Shown: positions 41,243 to 51,278, counted from the first letter of the stretch. The stretch: DNA of 64,000 bases from an uncultured Tateyamaria sp. (GCA_905480645.1 CAJQRC010000026.1:91260-155259); one strand, 5' to 3'. Numbers and translations: made by a program. The notes: generated from the sequence alone by a model not told the origin.

Positions 41243-43288
41243 TCATTCAAATTCCATAATCACATCATCAACCGACAAACTGTCACCAGCGCCAACATTA
41301 ATTTTGGAAACTGAACCTCGTTTCTCTGCACGAAGGATATTTTCCATCTTCATAGCTTCAATAGTACAAAGCGCCTGCCCTTCTTGTATTTCTTCACCTT
41401 CGGACACATCCAATTTTACCAACAACCCAGGCATAGGGCATAGCAACATTTTAGACATATCCGGTGAGTTTTTTTCCAGCATAAGCTGTGCCAGTTCTGA
41501 CTGACGCAACGTACGCACGTGGACCTTGAGGTCGGCACCTCGAGTTCGAATACGGAATCCACCCGATATCTTATTGACCTTTAAAATTAAAGGCGAACAA
41601 TCCACGGACATGACTGCAAGAGATTCTCCAGGCTTCCAATCTCCTGCAACCCTTAACTTAATACCACCGTCAAACAAAACTGTTGTTCCGTCGTGATCTG
41701 CCTCTGTCGTTAAATTATAGGATTCACCTTGAACAGAAACGTTCCAATTGGTGCCTATCTTTCGCTCATGATTACTCATTCGTCCAGAAATACGGGTACG
41801 ACGTATCTCACTAACCCGATGCATCGCAGCACATGTTGCAGCAACTCGCTGCAACTCTGACCCTGGCAACCTTACACCTTCGAAGCCGTCTGGGTATTCT
41901 TCTGCAATAAAAGCAGTCGTCATTTCACCCTTAATAAATATTGGATGATCCATCACAGCACTCAAAAAGGGAAGGTTATGTCCAATTCCTTCGACCTCAA
42001 AGCTATCCAAAGCAACCCGCATCGCCTCAATTGCTGTCGCTCGATCAGGGCCCCATGTGCACAGCTTGGCAATCATTGGGTCATAATACATACTGATTTC
42101 ACCACCTTCATAAACCCCTGTATCGTTGCGCACAGCGGTTGCACCTTCTGCAACATCACTCTGCCATTTTCCAGCATCCAATAATGGACCTGCCGCCACT
42201 TCGATAGGGGGACGATAGCGCGTCAAACGGCCAATAGAAGGTAAGAAACCACGATAAGGATCCTCAGCATACAAACGATTTTCGATTGCCCAACCAGATA
42301 AGCTCACATTTTCTTGCGCTATACTGAGTGGTTCCCCTGCTGCAACGCGGATCATTTGTTCAACAAGATCTACACCGGTGACTAACTCAGTTACCGGGTG
42401 TTCAACCTGAAGGCGGGTGTTCATTTCGAGAAAGTAAAAATTCTTTGTACCATCGACTATAAACTCGACCGTTCCAGCACTGGCGTAACCAACCGCTTGT
42501 GCAAGCGCCACCGCCTGTTCCCCCATTGCACAACGGGTTGCTTCGTCTAAAAAAGGACTTGGAGCCTCTTCAACAACTTTTTGGTTGCGCCGTTGAATAG
42601 AGCATTCACGCTCACCAAGGTAAACACCATTCCCATGAACGTCACATAATACTTGAATTTCAATATGACGGGGTTGGGTCACATATTTTTCAATAAAAAT
42701 TCGATCATCGCCAAAACTGTTGGCGGCTTCATTCTTGGAAGACTGGTAGCCTTCACGAGCCTCTTCATCATTCCATGCGATACGCATGCCCTTTCCGCCA
42801 CCGCCAGCAGAAGCTTTTAGCATTACGGGATAACCAACCTCATGCGAGATTTTAACTGCTTCATCTGCGTCTTTAATCAGTCCCATATATCCTGGCACCG
42901 TATTAACACCTGCGTTTTGGGCAATTTTCTTTGAGGTAATTTTATCACCCATCTTTTCTATTGCGCCAACGGGTGGACCGACGAATACTACTCCAGCAGC
43001 TTCAAGCGCCTCTGCAAATTTGCTATTTTCACTCAAAAACCCATAACCTGGATGAACGGCTTGCGCTCCTGAAGTTTTGACCGCATCCATTACCTTATCG
43101 ATTAAAATATAAGACTGATTGGCTGGAGGTGGTCCAATATGAATTGCTTCATCAGCCATCTGAACATGTAAAGATTTTGAATCTGCATCAGAGTATATAG
43201 CAACAGTCGCAATACCCATCTTACGAGCCGATTTAATAACACGGCAGGCGATTTCACCTCGATTGGCGATTAAGAGCTTTTTAAACAA
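41243..43288 (-). CDS. pccA: Propionyl-CoA carboxylase, biotin-containing alpha subunit
   Basis: Biotin carboxylase plus biotin carrier, 681 residues. The start FKKLLIANRGEIACRVIKSA and the ATP-grasp part (MLKASAGGGGKGMRIAW) show the carboxylase, followed by a BT-interaction region and a C-terminal carrier with EAMKMEN, whose lysine is biotinylated. The start codon is the TTG at 43288, set by the strong AAGGAGAG Shine-Dalgarno eight bases upstream and by family alignment; the ATG at 43324 lacks one. It pairs with PccB and the mutase in this locus. Confidence 0.96.
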   Translation of the reverse strand: MFKKLLIANRGEIACRVIKSARKMGIATVAIYSDADSKSLHVQMADEAIHIGPPPANQSYILIDKVMDAVKTSGAQAVHPGYGFLSENSKFAEALEAAGVVFVGPPVGAIEKMGDKITSKKIAQNAGVNTVPGYMGLIKDADEAVKISHEVGYPVMLKASAGGGGKGMRIAWNDEEAREGYQSSKNEAANSFGDDRIFIEKYVTQPRHIEIQVLCDVHGNGVYLGERECSIQRRNQKVVEEAPSPFLDEATRCAMGEQAVALAQAVGYASAGTVEFIVDGTKNFYFLEMNTRLQVEHPVTELVTGVDLVEQMIRVAAGEPLSIAQENVSLSGWAIENRLYAEDPYRGFLPSIGRLTRYRPPIEVAAGPLLDAGKWQSDVAEGATAVRNDTGVYEGGEISMYYDPMIAKLCTWGPDRATAIEAMRVALDSFEVEGIGHNLPFLSAVMDHPIFIKGEMTTAFIAEEYPDGFEGVRLPGSELQRVAATCAAMHRVSEIRRTRISGRMSNHERKIGTNWNVSVQGESYNLTTEADHDGTTVLFDGGIKLRVAGDWKPGESLAVMSVDCSPLILKVNKISGGFRIRTRGADLKVHVRTLRQSELAQLMLEKNSPDMSKMLLCPMPGLLVKLDVSEGEEIQEGQALCTIEAMKMENILRAEKRGSVSKINVGAGDSLSVDDVIMEFE

Positions 43289-43415
43289 GATGCCTCTCCT
43301 TAGAGTTGAAAAACTGCAATACATAGTTGTGCACTAAGGCCACACAGGTAAACTGCATCGTTGAAAACGTAAAAAAGTTAAGAGATTGACAAATTTCGGC
43401 ATCAGGTTGAGTTTC

Positions 43416-43439
43416 TTTGCAGGCAGGGCGGCTTGCAAA
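43416..43439. promoter_or_regulatory. Degenerate TTTGCA/TGCAAA pair upstream of pccA
   Basis: TTTGCAGG at 43416-43423 and CTTGCAAA at 43432-43439 face each other with eight bases between, 128 bases upstream of the pccA start. They resemble imperfect copies of the TTTGCAAA elements before pccB and the regulator gene. It may be a weak ScfR/PccR site. Confidence 0.35.
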
Positions 43440-43535
43440 TCCCTAAAGAAAACTTCGACAATAGTCTAATCTGATTGGCAGGGAATTGTACCTCACATCC
43501 GTTATAAACTTTCAGTTTAAAATACATACCCAAAC

Positions 43536-43880
43536 CTATTCAAACGCTTCAGGAAAAGTTGTTCGTGCAAGCTTCTCATTAATAACCAATAACGCTTTGT
43601 AATCTGCCAAATCAAAAGGATCAGTGGCTGGAATGATCTCTCGGCCAAACAACCAAGACAGACGGCCAGCATCCAAATTTCCTCTTTCAAATGGCTGATC
43701 ACCAAAATGTTTCCATAAAGCGCCGAAAAATGCAGCGTCAGCGCGCTGATCTGTTGGTCGGCGATCGGAATAACGTTCCCGCCTTGTTAAAGTTGTAACT
43801 CCTCTAGGGTTTGGACGGCGGATAATAAATTGAAAGTCCGTTCCAGACAGGCGTCCAGGAAAAGCACGATGTTTCAACAT
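43536..43880 (-). CDS. Conserved hypothetical protein in the propionyl-CoA locus
   Basis: About 114 soluble, charged residues, not recognised. Segments such as DAAFFGALWKHFGDQPFERGNLDAGRLSWLFGRE and DYKALLVINEKLARTTFPEAF look like a real folded protein. The start at 43880 has GAGG eight bases upstream; an ATG at 43886 is possible. It lies between the DUF6497 pseudogene and pccA on the same strand. Function unknown; membership in the locus suggests a link to carboxylase or C3 metabolism. Confidence 0.65.
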   Translation of the reverse strand: MLKHRAFPGRLSGTDFQFIIRRPNPRGVTTLTRRERYSDRRPTDQRADAAFFGALWKHFGDQPFERGNLDAGRLSWLFGREIIPATDPFDLADYKALLVINEKLARTTFPEAFE

Positions 43881-43929
43881 TACCATGTCCTCACAAATAC
43901 GGGTGACAGAATATTAAAGTTATGCATAT

Positions 43930-44405
43930 TCAAAAATCATCCAGCACACAGCCTTCATCAGATAAACGAAAAGCTTCAAAAAGTTGAGTCAGATCCAGAT
44001 TTAAAACCCCAAATGCTACTGGCTTATCCATCATCGAGATTACAATAACGTCTGAATTCAAGTCGTACACTATCAAATAAGTACCGACCATATAATCGCA
44101 TAAGTATGTGAAGTCAGCCTCCGTAGTTTCGTAAGAAATCGTATAAAGTGAGCGTGTAATTTGAGGCGCAACAAAGCTGTTCTCAGCCAATCTTCACCAT
44201 CAACAACGTCCTCAAGAACTTCTATTAACAAAAGCCGTTGACCAGATGGTACAAATTCAGATTGCGCAGAAAGTGGAAAAATTACAATAAAAACAACAGT
44301 ATACCAACCATATACCAATTGCCGCTTACAGCTTTGGGTTGCTTCATTAAACATTTTGCAAGGATTATGAAAAGCTATGTAATCTTTAATTTCCAACAGC
44401 TTCAT
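43930..44405 (-). pseudogene. DUF6497-family secreted protein gene with a frameshift
   Basis: The first frame starts at an ATG overlapping the previous stop (ATGA, 44405), encodes a signal-like helix (YGWYTVVFIVIFPLSAQS) and SEFVPSGQRLLLIEVLEDVVDGEDWLR, then runs out of family sequence. The continuation SFVAPQITRSLYTISYETTE ... VISMMDKPVAFGVLNLDLTQLFEAF lies in another frame. Joined, they match the DUF6497 pattern (VPSG..., FVAP, ISLxDRPxxFG, TQxFEA). One base appears to be missing between about 44176 and 44187. The family is typical of Rhodobacteraceae pcc loci. A sequencing error is a possible alternative. Confidence 0.7.
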
Positions 44406-44740
44406 GATCTCAATCCTGCAAATTTTAACCATCTTGCACGATTTTTCTCATCACCCAAAACGGTCTCTGCACGCTCCAAAATAATTGGTGCAACCTTTCC
44501 CATTATGCGCCCCCCGGCGGTCACAGACCAGCCAGTTAAAATCGGGTCAAGTCTAATGACAGGCGAAAACCCACGTACATGCCTCAAAGCTCGCCAAAGG
44601 TCTTGGCGAATTTGATGGGCTAGGCGAAGAGGATGACCGCGCGGCAAAACTGTGACCGCAGAGAAATCAAATCTAGGCGGATACGTTAAATACAAGGTTA
44701 TAGCGTCACCGTTTTTTGAAACATGCCATCGCGTTTTCAT
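44402..44740 (-). CDS. Small conserved hypothetical protein in the pcc operon
   Basis: A 112-residue soluble protein, not recognised. It contains ITLYLTYPPRFDFSAVTVLPRGHPLRLAHQIR, then GWSVTAGGRIMGKVAPIILERAE and RARWLKFAGLRS. Both ends overlap neighbours by four bases (ATGA with the RidA-like gene upstream and with the DUF6497 gene downstream), so it is firmly inside the pccB operon. Position in the operon suggests a role with the carboxylase, but no activity can be read from it. Confidence 0.7.
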   Translation of the reverse strand: MKTRWHVSKNGDAITLYLTYPPRFDFSAVTVLPRGHPLRLAHQIRQDLWRALRHVRGFSPVIRLDPILTGWSVTAGGRIMGKVAPIILERAETVLGDEKNRARWLKFAGLRS

Positions 44741-45135
44741 ATTAGGCGCCTTGCTATGCGATCAATTTCGATTAACGCACCTATTACTGGAGCCATACCT
44801 GCAACTGTGGTGTGTGCTGGAAGAAAATCTACTTTAAAATAACGCTGATAAGTTTTATTAACATTAGCATAATCGCGTTCAAACTCTGTCAGATAACATC
44901 GGCATTGATCTACGTGACCAATTTCTGAATGAACACCAGCGAGGATAATCACCAGATTTTCCATAACACGGCTTGTCGGCGCGACTATTCCAATAGGCAG
45001 CGGAGCATCTGGCAACTTCGGGTCCGTCGGAATTTGACCCATTAAAAAGAACCATTCATTACTCTCTACTGCTTGAGAAAACGGCGCGACAGAACTAGGA
45101 CCACCAGAAATCATATGAAATATTGGATCAGACAT
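44737..45135 (-). CDS. RidA/YjgF-family protein
   Basis: A Rid-family protein of about 132 residues. The pattern PFSQAVESNEWFFLMGQIPTDP ... QVMENL-like helix ... LPAHTTVAGMAPVIGALIEIDRIA fits the trimeric YjgF/YER057c/UK114 fold. Canonical RidA uses an arginine to deaminate reactive enamines; I cannot place that residue with confidence, so this may be one of the Rid1-7 subfamilies of uncertain activity. The start could be ATG 45135 or GTG 45144. It follows pccB by 19 bases. Confidence 0.82.
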   Translation of the reverse strand: MSDPIFHMISGGPSSVAPFSQAVESNEWFFLMGQIPTDPKLPDAPLPIGIVAPTSRVMENLVIILAGVHSEIGHVDQCRCYLTEFERDYANVNKTYQRYFKVDFLPAHTTVAGMAPVIGALIEIDRIARRLI

Positions 45136-45154
45136 TAAAGCCACTGACCTTTAA

Positions 45155-46687
45155 TTAAAGTGGGATATTATCGTGTTTTTTCCAAGGGTTCTTTAAACTT
45201 TTCCCGCGTAAGGAGGCAAAAGCACGACTTACCCTCTTTCGAGTGGAACGCGGTTGGATCACCTCGTCTATAAAACCCTTCTCCCCGGCAACAAACGGGT
45301 TAGCAAAACGGCCTTCATAATCCCGCGTGTGAGCCGCAATCTTGTCTGCATCACCTAAATCCGCACGATGGATAATCTCGGTGGCACCTTTCGCACCCAT
45401 GACTGCAATTTCTGCCGTGGGCCAAGCATAGTTGAAATCTCCCCTTAAGTGTTTGGACGACATAACATCGTAGGCGCCACCGTAAGCCTTCCGAGTGATC
45501 ACAGTCACTTTAGGCACCGTTGCCTCCCCATAAGCAAAGAGTAACTTAGCCCCATGCTTGATGACCCCTCCATATTCTTGTCCGGTACCAGGCAGAAATC
45601 CAGGTACGTCGACAAATGTCAAAATGGGAATTTCAAACGCATCACAAAAACGCACAAATCGAGCAGCCTTACGAGAACTATCAATATCTAAACAACCCGC
45701 AAGCACCATTGGTTGATTTGCCACCACCCCAACAGTTTGTCCTTCAATTCGAATGAACCCCGTAATTATGTTTTTTGCAAAATCTTCCTGAATTTCATAG
45801 AAGTCCGATTCATCTGCCACCTTCAGAATGAGTTCTTTCATGTCATAGGGTTTATTTGTGTTATCTGGGACAAGCGTATCCAGAGATGCTTCAATTCGCT
45901 CGGGCTCATCAAAAAATGGTCGCTGTGGGGGTTTTTGACGATTATTTAATGGTAAGAAATCTACCAACCGTCGGACTTCAGCCAGAGCCTCTACATCATT
46001 TTCAAAAGCGCCATCAGCAACCGATGACTTTTTCGTGTGAGTGGAGGCACCGCCCAATTCTTCAGCTGTAACTATTTCATTTGTGACAGTTTTAACAACA
46101 TCTGGACCAGTCACAAACATGTAGGACGTGTCTTTCACCATGAATATGAAGTCGGTCATTGCGGGACTATATACGGCACCACCCGCACAAGGACCCATGA
46201 TTATTGAAATTTGCGGCACTACACCTGAAGCTAAAATATTCCTTTGAAACACCTCAGCATAGCCGGCCAGTGAAGCTACACCTTCTTGGATCCGAGCACC
46301 GCCTGAATCATTAATACCAATCACTGGTGCACCGTTCTGTATGGCCATATCCATAATTTTGCATATTTTTTGGGCATGCGTTTCGGAGAGAGACCCGCCA
46401 AAAACAGTGAAGTCCTGACTGAACACATAAATCATGCGTCCATTAATCGTACCCCATCCAGTTACGACACCATCACCTGCAGGTTTTTGTTTTTCCATAC
46501 CAAAGTCGTTACAGCGATGCGTAACGAACATGTCAAACTCTTCAAAAGAATCATCGTCCAATAGCAATTCCACACGCTCACGTGCTGTAAGCTTGCCACG
46601 GCTATGTTGCGCATCAATGCGCTTTTGTCCGCCACCCAACCGGGCTTCCTCTCGCCGTGACTTAAGTTCTGTCAAGATGTCTTTCAT
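45155..46687 (-). CDS. pccB: Propionyl-CoA carboxylase, carboxyltransferase beta subunit
   Basis: Transfers the carboxyl group from biotin on PccA to propionyl-CoA. The 510-residue protein has the two crotonase-like halves: [18 protein letters not shown] and [24 protein letters not shown] in the first, [26 protein letters not shown] in the second. The ATG at 46687 ([21 protein letters not shown]) has GGGGAC upstream; the frame is open to 46795. Its promoter holds three TTTGCAAA elements. It leads an operon with the RidA-like and small genes. Confidence 0.97.
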   Translation of the reverse strand: MKDILTELKSRREEARLGGGQKRIDAQHSRGKLTARERVELLLDDDSFEEFDMFVTHRCNDFGMEKQKPAGDGVVTGWGTINGRMIYVFSQDFTVFGGSLSETHAQKICKIMDMAIQNGAPVIGINDSGGARIQEGVASLAGYAEVFQRNILASGVVPQISIIMGPCAGGAVYSPAMTDFIFMVKDTSYMFVTGPDVVKTVTNEIVTAEELGGASTHTKKSSVADGAFENDVEALAEVRRLVDFLPLNNRQKPPQRPFFDEPERIEASLDTLVPDNTNKPYDMKELILKVADESDFYEIQEDFAKNIITGFIRIEGQTVGVVANQPMVLAGCLDIDSSRKAARFVRFCDAFEIPILTFVDVPGFLPGTGQEYGGVIKHGAKLLFAYGEATVPKVTVITRKAYGGAYDVMSSKHLRGDFNYAWPTAEIAVMGAKGATEIIHRADLGDADKIAAHTRDYEGRFANPFVAGEKGFIDEVIQPRSTRKRVSRAFASLRGKSLKNPWKKHDNIPL

Positions 46688-46756
46688 AATGTCCCCGCCC
46701 TGCACTAGCAACTGTATATAACGCCAATGCAGCTTCGGAAATGGAATTTTAGCATA

Positions 46757-46810
46757 TTTGCAAAATATTTTCATTAAGCAATTTGCAAAATGCAAATTTG
46801 CAAATTGCTT
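46757..46810. promoter_or_regulatory. TTTGCAAA operator cluster between pccB and the MFS gene
   Basis: Exact TTTGCAAA copies lie at 46757-46764, 46782-46789 and 46797-46804. The last two sit in a perfect inverted repeat with 14-base arms, AAGCAATTTGCAAA (46776-46789) and its complement (46797-46810), separated by seven bases. In Rhodobacter sphaeroides PccR binds a TTTGCAAA-type repeat before pccB, as I recall. An ScfR-type gene is nearby, so this is the likely operator for pccB and perhaps the divergent exporter. Confidence 0.75.
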
Positions 46811-46865
46811 AACTTTACTTTGTTAGGCACTGGACAGACCATCAACACAACAATACGCCTGACCA

Positions 46866-48083
46866 ATGCAAATAAAAACACAGGTCAAATTTTTAGACCG
46901 TACTAACCCACCACATATCGTAACACTGATCCTATTAGCTGGTTTTTCCGCAATGGTTATGAATATGTTTTTACCCAGCTTACCAAACATGACAGAGCAC
47001 TTTGCTACTGAATACCGGCTGATGCAGCTATCTGTTTCCCTTTATTTAGCCGTCTCAGCGATAATGCAGATCATAATTGGACCAATTTCTGATAATCTTG
47101 GCCGCCGCAAAGTCTTACTTTGGGGTATTGCTCTGTTTTTGATTAATACGCTCGGATGTATTTATGCCACTACCGCAGAGGTTTTTCTATTCTTTCGTAT
47201 GGGGCAGGCAGTGATTGCGGTAGCAATGGTTTTAAGTCGCTCAATCATTCGCGACTTACATGAACAAGATCAGTCTGCCTCTATGATTGGCTACGTAACA
47301 ATGGGAATGGCAATCGTTCCTATGATTTCACCTGGGTTTGGCGGCCTTTTAGATGAAGCGTTAGGTTGGAAATCTGTTTTCTGGTTTTTTGGGGTAACAG
47401 GAACGTTGTTATTTTGTTTAGTTTACTTTGATGTTGGTGAAACAGCACGACCATCTTCGAAGTCACTGGTCGAACAATTTTATGAATATCCAGAATTACT
47501 ACTCTCACCTCGTTTTTGGGGCTATTCGTTAGCAGCAGCCTTTTGCTCTGGATCATTCTTTGCATATCTTGGAGGTGCACCTTTTGTTGGGACCGAGGTA
47601 TTTGAAATGACCCCGTCCAAATTAGGCTTTTTTTTTGGAGCGCCAGCAGCTGGTTACTTTATTGGAAACGGGGTCAGCGGTCGTTTTGCAACCACTTTTG
47701 GAGTAAACCGTTTGGTACTTTGGGGGGCTACCATAAATGCAATTGGCACTCATATATCTCTGTTAATTTTTATTTCAGGCAACGGTTCCCCTTTCACATT
47801 TTTTGGTATGATGACATTAGTAGGCCTCGGTAATGGACTAGTTATTCCAAACGCAACGGCAGGTCTGTTATCGGTACGACCACATTTAGCAGGCACTGCA
47901 TCAGGTCTGGGTGGTGCCATTATGATTGGAAGCGGCGCTGCACTTTCAGCTTTGGCTGGGTTTGTGCTAACCCCTGAAACTGGTGCTTTTCCACTTTTAT
48001 TTATCATGTGCGCATCTGGAATCTTAGCATTATTAGCCATTGGAGCAGTCTATTATCGCGAAATGCGTCTACGCCTGTTATGA
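46866..48083 (+). CDS. Bcr/CflA-family MFS transporter
   Basis: A 405-residue major facilitator with about twelve membrane helices. The start IVTLILLAGFSAMVMNMFLPSLPNM and the motif-A-like loop GPISDNLGRRKVLLWGI place it with Bcr/CflA drug-resistance transporters. GMAIVPMISPGFGGLLDEALGWKSVFWFF is another family mark. It is divergent from pccB across the TTTGCAAA cluster and lies 64 bases upstream of the scfR gene, so it may be part of the C3 regulon. Its substrate is unknown; an organic acid is possible but is only inference. Confidence 0.88.
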   Translation: MQIKTQVKFLDRTNPPHIVTLILLAGFSAMVMNMFLPSLPNMTEHFATEYRLMQLSVSLYLAVSAIMQIIIGPISDNLGRRKVLLWGIALFLINTLGCIYATTAEVFLFFRMGQAVIAVAMVLSRSIIRDLHEQDQSASMIGYVTMGMAIVPMISPGFGGLLDEALGWKSVFWFFGVTGTLLFCLVYFDVGETARPSSKSLVEQFYEYPELLLSPRFWGYSLAAAFCSGSFFAYLGGAPFVGTEVFEMTPSKLGFFFGAPAAGYFIGNGVSGRFATTFGVNRLVLWGATINAIGTHISLLIFISGNGSPFTFFGMMTLVGLGNGLVIPNATAGLLSVRPHLAGTASGLGGAIMIGSGAALSALAGFVLTPETGAFPLLFIMCASGILALLAIGAVYYREMRLRLL

Positions 48084-48099
48084 AGGTTGCAAGAGACGC

Positions 48100-48138
48100 T
48101 TTGCAAACTTAGCCTAGCCTCACTGCAAACTTGCAAAT
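48100..48138. promoter_or_regulatory. TTTGCAAA-type sites upstream of scfR
   Basis: TTTGCAAA at 48100-48107, CTGCAAA at 48123-48129 and CTTGCAAA at 48130-48137 lie just before the regulator's ATG at 48148. They match the elements before pccB, consistent with autoregulation. The last element ends eleven bases before the start codon, so binding would block ribosome or polymerase access. Confidence 0.55.
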
Positions 48139-48147
48139 GGAATTCGT

Positions 48148-49548
48148 ATGACCACGCCCAAATTATATGCTGGTGCCAAACTGCGCGAAGTGCGTACTCA
48201 GATCAGTATGACTCAAAAAGACTTTGCTGCCAAACTAGGGGTATCTCTTCCCTATTTAAACCAGATGGAGAATAATAACCGTCCTATCAGTACGGCAGTA
48301 GTGTTGGGCTTGGCGCAAGAGTTTGGACTGGATGTAACTGAGCTCAGCACTGGGGATGGCGAACGCCTAGTGTCGGATATGAGAGAGGCTTTGGCAGATC
48401 CTGTATTCTCTGGAAACATGCCACTACTGGCGGATTTGCGACTGACTGCATCCAATGCCCCAGCTATTGCTCACGCTTTCATCGAACTACACAAAACTTA
48501 TCGGCAAACCCATGAAAGATTAGCTTCTCTAGACGAGGCACTGGGTCGCGAAGATGCTCGAACTCATCCAAGCCCATGGGAAGAAGTACGCGACTTCTTC
48601 CATTACTGTGATAACTACATTGATGCCGTTGATATAGCGGCTGAACATTTTGGCGCCCCAACCGGTCATAGGGAAAACATTCGAGAACTCGCAATTTCCT
48701 TACTAGAAAATGCAGGAATAAGTGTATCATTCAAGGACACTGACACTCTGCGAGAATTTGATTCAAAACAGCGCAGTTTGTTTATCTCCACTCGGTCAGC
48801 GTCAGAAAGCCAAACTTTTCAGATACTACTACAGGTCGCATTGGTTCATCAAAACAAATTATTGGACGCGACACTCGATTCAGCTCAGTTCAAAACCAAA
48901 GAAGCCAGGTCAATTGCAAAAATTGGTCTTGCCAACTATTTCGCCGGAGCCGCTATGATGCCTTACAGGGCATTTCTGGAAGCAGCACAAATTACACGCC
49001 ATGATATAGAACGTTTAGCTACTAACTTTGGAGCATCCATTGAACAAGTCTGTCATCGGCTTTCAACTCTACAAAGACCTGGAGCTAAAGGTATTCCGTT
49101 CTTTTTCGTTCGTGTAGATCACGCAGGCACTATTACCAAACGCCACTCTGCCACACGGCTGCAATTTGCCCGCTTTGGCGGCGCTTGTCCCCTTTGGAAT
49201 GTGCATCGCGCTTTTGAACAACCAAGTCAATTTTTGCGGCAACTGGCGGAAACACCAGACGGTATCCGCTACGTAAGTTTGGCGCGTGACGTATCCAAAG
49301 CAAGTGGAAGATTTGGCGCACCAGTGCGTCGCTTTGCCATCGCTCTGGGCTGTGAAGTACAACACGCATCAAATCTGGTCTTTGCCGACGGCATGGATGT
49401 AGGCCGTCCTACAGCCTTTGAACCAATAGGCATTTCATGCCGTATTTGTGAGCGCAAGACATGTCATCAACGCTCAGTACCACCATTGGAACGGAGATTA
49501 TCAGTTGATCCCAATAAACGGGAAGTCTTGCCCTATATAATTAACTAG
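48148..49548 (+). CDS. pccR: Short-chain fatty acyl-CoA transcriptional regulator (PccR-like)
   Basis: ScfR-family regulator of 466 residues. An N-terminal XRE helix-turn-helix (GAKLREVRTQISMTQKDFAA ... VSLPYLNQMENNNRPIS) is followed by a domain related to ImmA/IrrE without an obvious HExxH. The C-terminal region carries the ScfR hallmark CRICERKTCHQR, likely zinc-binding. In R. sphaeroides the homologue PccR senses propionyl-CoA and activates pccB and mcm. The neighbouring pccB promoter carries TTTGCAAA elements, supporting this role here. Confidence 0.9.
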   Translation: MTTPKLYAGAKLREVRTQISMTQKDFAAKLGVSLPYLNQMENNNRPISTAVVLGLAQEFGLDVTELSTGDGERLVSDMREALADPVFSGNMPLLADLRLTASNAPAIAHAFIELHKTYRQTHERLASLDEALGREDARTHPSPWEEVRDFFHYCDNYIDAVDIAAEHFGAPTGHRENIRELAISLLENAGISVSFKDTDTLREFDSKQRSLFISTRSASESQTFQILLQVALVHQNKLLDATLDSAQFKTKEARSIAKIGLANYFAGAAMMPYRAFLEAAQITRHDIERLATNFGASIEQVCHRLSTLQRPGAKGIPFFFVRVDHAGTITKRHSATRLQFARFGGACPLWNVHRAFEQPSQFLRQLAETPDGIRYVSLARDVSKASGRFGAPVRRFAIALGCEVQHASNLVFADGMDVGRPTAFEPIGISCRICERKTCHQRSVPPLERRLSVDPNKREVLPYIIN

Positions 49549-49628
49549 ATTGAAACAACTTATTGCCCACACGCATTACAATTTTCATTAACCAGTCTCT
49601 ATGGTTGACAATTGCACCTAACATAAAG

Positions 49629-51278
49629 TTATCGCTGCTCTGTTTTCCAATGTGGATGTATCCAAGGCACGTCATTACTACGGGCCAGCGGGGTACGACC
49701 GAGAATGTGGTCACTCATCTTCTCCCCCGTCATAATGGATGGACCATTTAGATTGCCATTCGTGATCCTTGGAAAAACCGAGCTATCAACCACGCGCAAC
49801 GCCTCAATACCAATCACGCGCCCCTCAGGGTCTACAACTGCGTTGGGATCATCCTTCCGACCCATTCTGCAAGTACCACATGGGTGATAGGCGCTTTCAG
49901 CATGCGCTCGAATGGCATCGTTCAATTGATCATCAGTCTGGACGGAAGCACCAGGCTGAATCTCATGCTTTACAAAAGGTAAAAATGCCTTTTGAGCAAA
50001 AATTTCTCGTGTCAGGCGAATACATGTACGGAAATCAGCCCAGTCCTGTTCATCACTCATATAGTTAAAACGGATAATAGGGTCAGCTTTTGGATTCGCT
50101 GATCGCAAGCTTACATTACCTCGGGAAAGAGACCTCATCGGGCCAGTATGGGCTTGAAATCCATGCCCTTCTGCCGAGGCTCTGCCATCATATCGCACAG
50201 CAATAGGTAAAAAATGATATTGTATATCTGGATATGGCACACCGGCTTTACTTCTAATAAAGGCTGCGCTTTCAAATTGATTAGAAGCGCCAAGCCCCTT
50301 GCGGGTTAAGAGCCATTGCGCTCCAATAAGCGTCTTAGATACAAAATTCCAATGCTTATACAAAGTAATCGGCTTTTTGGAGGCCATTTGGATATACATC
50401 TCAAGATGATCTTGAAGGTTCGCGCCGACACCAGGCCGGTTAACCACAATCTCAATTCCATGTTCATTAAGATGAGCAGCAGGTCCAATCCCAGACAACA
50501 TCAATAATTTAGGCGAATTTATGGATGAGGCAGCCAAAATTACTTCACATCGAGCAGATATTACCCTACCTCCAGATAAAATCACACCAACTGCGCGGCC
50601 ATCTTTAACAACAACCTTTTCAACTAAGCCGCGTATCAAGTCACAATTTTTTTGCTTGCAGGCAGTGCGAAGGTAAGCATTGGCAGCTGACCAACGAGTG
50701 CCTTTATGCACCGTCTGTTCCATGGGACCAAAACCTTCCTGCTTCTGCCCATTATAATCGTCAGTAACTTCATAACCAGCTTGCTTACCTGCCTCTACAA
50801 ATGCAGAAAATAACGGGTTTTTCCGCTTTCCACGCGTAACATGCAGTGGACCGTTTACACCTCGCCACAAGGGGTCACCTCCGTGACCCGCATCATTCCA
50901 AGTTTCCATCCGCTTAAAATACGGCAAAACATCAGCATAGGACCACCCATCAGCACCAGCTTCAACCCAATGATCATAATCCATTGCATGGCCCCGCACA
51001 TAGACCATGCCGTTAATCGACGAGGATCCACCAATGACTTTACCCCTCGGACAAGCAAGACGCCGATCACCTAAATGAGGTTCCGGCTCAGAGCTGTACC
51101 CCCAGTCATAAGCCTTCATATTCATAGGGTAACTCAAAGCTGCCGGCATCTGGATCAAGGGGCCAGCATCAGTACCACCATGCTCAATAACCAATACTGA
51201 CTTCCTTGCTTCAGCAAGCCTATAAGCTACTGCGCAACCCGCGCTACCAGCTCCAACAATTACATAATCTGCTTCCAT
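49629..51278 (-). CDS. GMC-family FAD oxidoreductase (choline dehydrogenase-like)
   Basis: A 549-residue flavoprotein. The N-terminal dinucleotide-binding motif is [16 protein letters not shown], followed by the GMC signature [19 protein letters not shown]. The catalytic His regions [16 protein letters not shown] and the C-terminal [21 protein letters not shown] match BetA-like dehydrogenases. The alcohol substrate could be choline, but no betB, betI or transporter is adjacent, so a relative acting on another alcohol is possible. It converges with the regulator gene. Confidence 0.87.
   Translation of the reverse strand: MEADYVIVGAGSAGCAVAYRLAEARKSVLVIEHGGTDAGPLIQMPAALSYPMNMKAYDWGYSSEPEPHLGDRRLACPRGKVIGGSSSINGMVYVRGHAMDYDHWVEAGADGWSYADVLPYFKRMETWNDAGHGGDPLWRGVNGPLHVTRGKRKNPLFSAFVEAGKQAGYEVTDDYNGQKQEGFGPMEQTVHKGTRWSAANAYLRTACKQKNCDLIRGLVEKVVVKDGRAVGVILSGGRVISARCEVILAASSINSPKLLMLSGIGPAAHLNEHGIEIVVNRPGVGANLQDHLEMYIQMASKKPITLYKHWNFVSKTLIGAQWLLTRKGLGASNQFESAAFIRSKAGVPYPDIQYHFLPIAVRYDGRASAEGHGFQAHTGPMRSLSRGNVSLRSANPKADPIIRFNYMSDEQDWADFRTCIRLTREIFAQKAFLPFVKHEIQPGASVQTDDQLNDAIRAHAESAYHPCGTCRMGRKDDPNAVVDPEGRVIGIEALRVVDSSVFPRITNGNLNGPSIMTGEKMSDHILGRTPLARSNDVPWIHPHWKTEQR

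Noticed and set aside
40482..41246. 254-codon reverse frame across the DUF4174 gene
   Set aside because: The forward gene has a signal peptide, Shine-Dalgarno and family motifs; the reverse frame is low-complexity and antisense to it.
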